NCBI RefSeq assembly: GCF_001678495.1
Contig: NZ_JTJL01000059.1
Location: 1 to 34,658, forward strand
Reading direction: 5' to 3'
DNA: 34,658 nucleotides
Source: Gallibacterium salpingitidis
Lineage (GTDB): Bacteria; Pseudomonadota; Gammaproteobacteria; Enterobacterales; Pasteurellaceae
Under the pieces are notes generated by a model, which saw only the letters and a program-made list of their open reading frames with translations, searched no databases and was not told where the DNA came from. Made by a program: the position numbers and the translations under genes. Positions 34,516-34,658 of the stretch are shown here, piece after piece. Each line of letters opens with the position of its first letter. Position 1 is the stretch's first letter.

Positions 34516-34547
34516 CAACCAACTGTCCAACTTTAGGGGTGCAGTTC
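34516..34547 (+). mobile_element. Remnant right end of an IS3-family (IS150-group) element
   Basis: The stretch ending GGGGTGCAGTTCA (34535-34547), preceded by TGTCCAACTTTA, has the form of the terminal repeat of IS150-type elements (outer end TG..CTGCACCC, then AAAGTTGGACA read inward). It follows the KYQSQFR-stop frame by about 30 bp, the usual distance from orfB to the right end. The left end and transposase body are absent, so this is a vestige. The call rests on remembered family ends and not on a database match. Confidence 0.4.
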
Positions 34548-34570
34548 AGGGTTAGAGGAGATTTAAGTAC

Positions 34571-34599
34571 AAAAAAATAGCACCCAGCTGGGTGCTATT
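34571..34599 (-). terminator. Intrinsic terminator of the edge gene
   Basis: AATAGCACCC pairs with GGGTGCTATT around AGCT; read on the minus strand it is followed by TTTTTTGTAC. It ends the transcript of the gene cut off at the window edge. Confidence 0.9.
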
Positions 34600-34627
34600 C
34601 AATTTACGATTGTCTCCTAATCAGAAA

Positions 34628-34658
34628 TTACCAAGTGTAGCCTACGCTGACGGTACCT
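34628..34658 (-). CDS. C-terminal end of an outer-membrane beta-barrel protein (partial)
   Basis: Only the last nine codons and the stop (34630-34628) are inside the window; they read GTVSVGYTW. Alternating hydrophobic residues ending in an aromatic C-terminal residue are the Bam recognition signature of outer-membrane barrels, and VGY-x-W endings are common in YadA/Hia-type trimeric autotransporters, though an OmpA-type or porin barrel is also possible. A strong terminator 29 nt downstream confirms that this is a real gene end. Confidence 0.6.
   Translation of the reverse strand, partial: GTVSVGYTW

Overview
The window is a compact, AT-rich gammaproteobacterial chromosome segment, most likely from the family Pasteurellaceae. 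The grounds are the gene set and order (divergent icd / rluE-nudJ, arcA, zipA, cysZ and cysK in one neighbourhood, a roughly 395-residue TyrS), the low GC content and the gammaproteobacterial tRNA and rRNA leader sequences. Canonical Haemophilus-type uptake sequences are essentially absent and I found only one Actinobacillus-type core, so the genus is unresolved.

Layout. 1-490: minus-strand tRNA-Arg(CCG), tRNA-His and tRNA-Pro(TGG) that run straight into an rrn leader with boxA; the 16S gene should start just beyond base 1. 627-6173: wecA, hemL, a DegQ/DegP-type periplasmic protease and a MocR-type regulator. 6261-12218: gltBD (glutamate synthase). 12545-17053: a repeat-rich lipoprotein, dapD and pntAB. 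17347-17447: a very likely small RNA gene with a Fur operator inside its promoter and an intrinsic terminator. 17545-22515: tyrS, prfC, arcA, zipA. 22675-26490: yjjU-like patatin, cysZ, acs. 26545-29173: a more AT-rich accessory block (orphan 12-helix heme-copper-oxidase-like protein, PaiA-like acetyltransferase, MarR regulator). 29442-31549: cysK, then a divergent MerR / short CDF metal-efflux pair. 31655-34235: nudJ-rluE divergent from icd. 34236-34658: icd terminator, three 41-bp tandem repeats that look like a decayed IS3-family 3' end, and the last codons of a minus-strand beta-barrel protein cut by the window edge.

Functionally this is mostly housekeeping, with a theme of nicotinamide, nitrogen and acetate metabolism: GltBD uses NADPH, PntAB can make it, Acs feeds acetate into acetyl-CoA, and Icd would normally supply NADPH. 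This Icd, however, has lost four of the five side chains that hold the NADP 2'-phosphate in E. coli Icd, which suggests NAD use and would shift the NADPH load to PntAB. Iron control appears at two places, both with the 15-bp palindrome TGAGAAT-N-ATTCTCA: the sRNA gene between pntA and tyrS, and the region upstream of gltB. The best candidates for something undescribed are the Fur-controlled sRNA, the altered Icd cofactor pocket and the orphan oxidase-like membrane protein.
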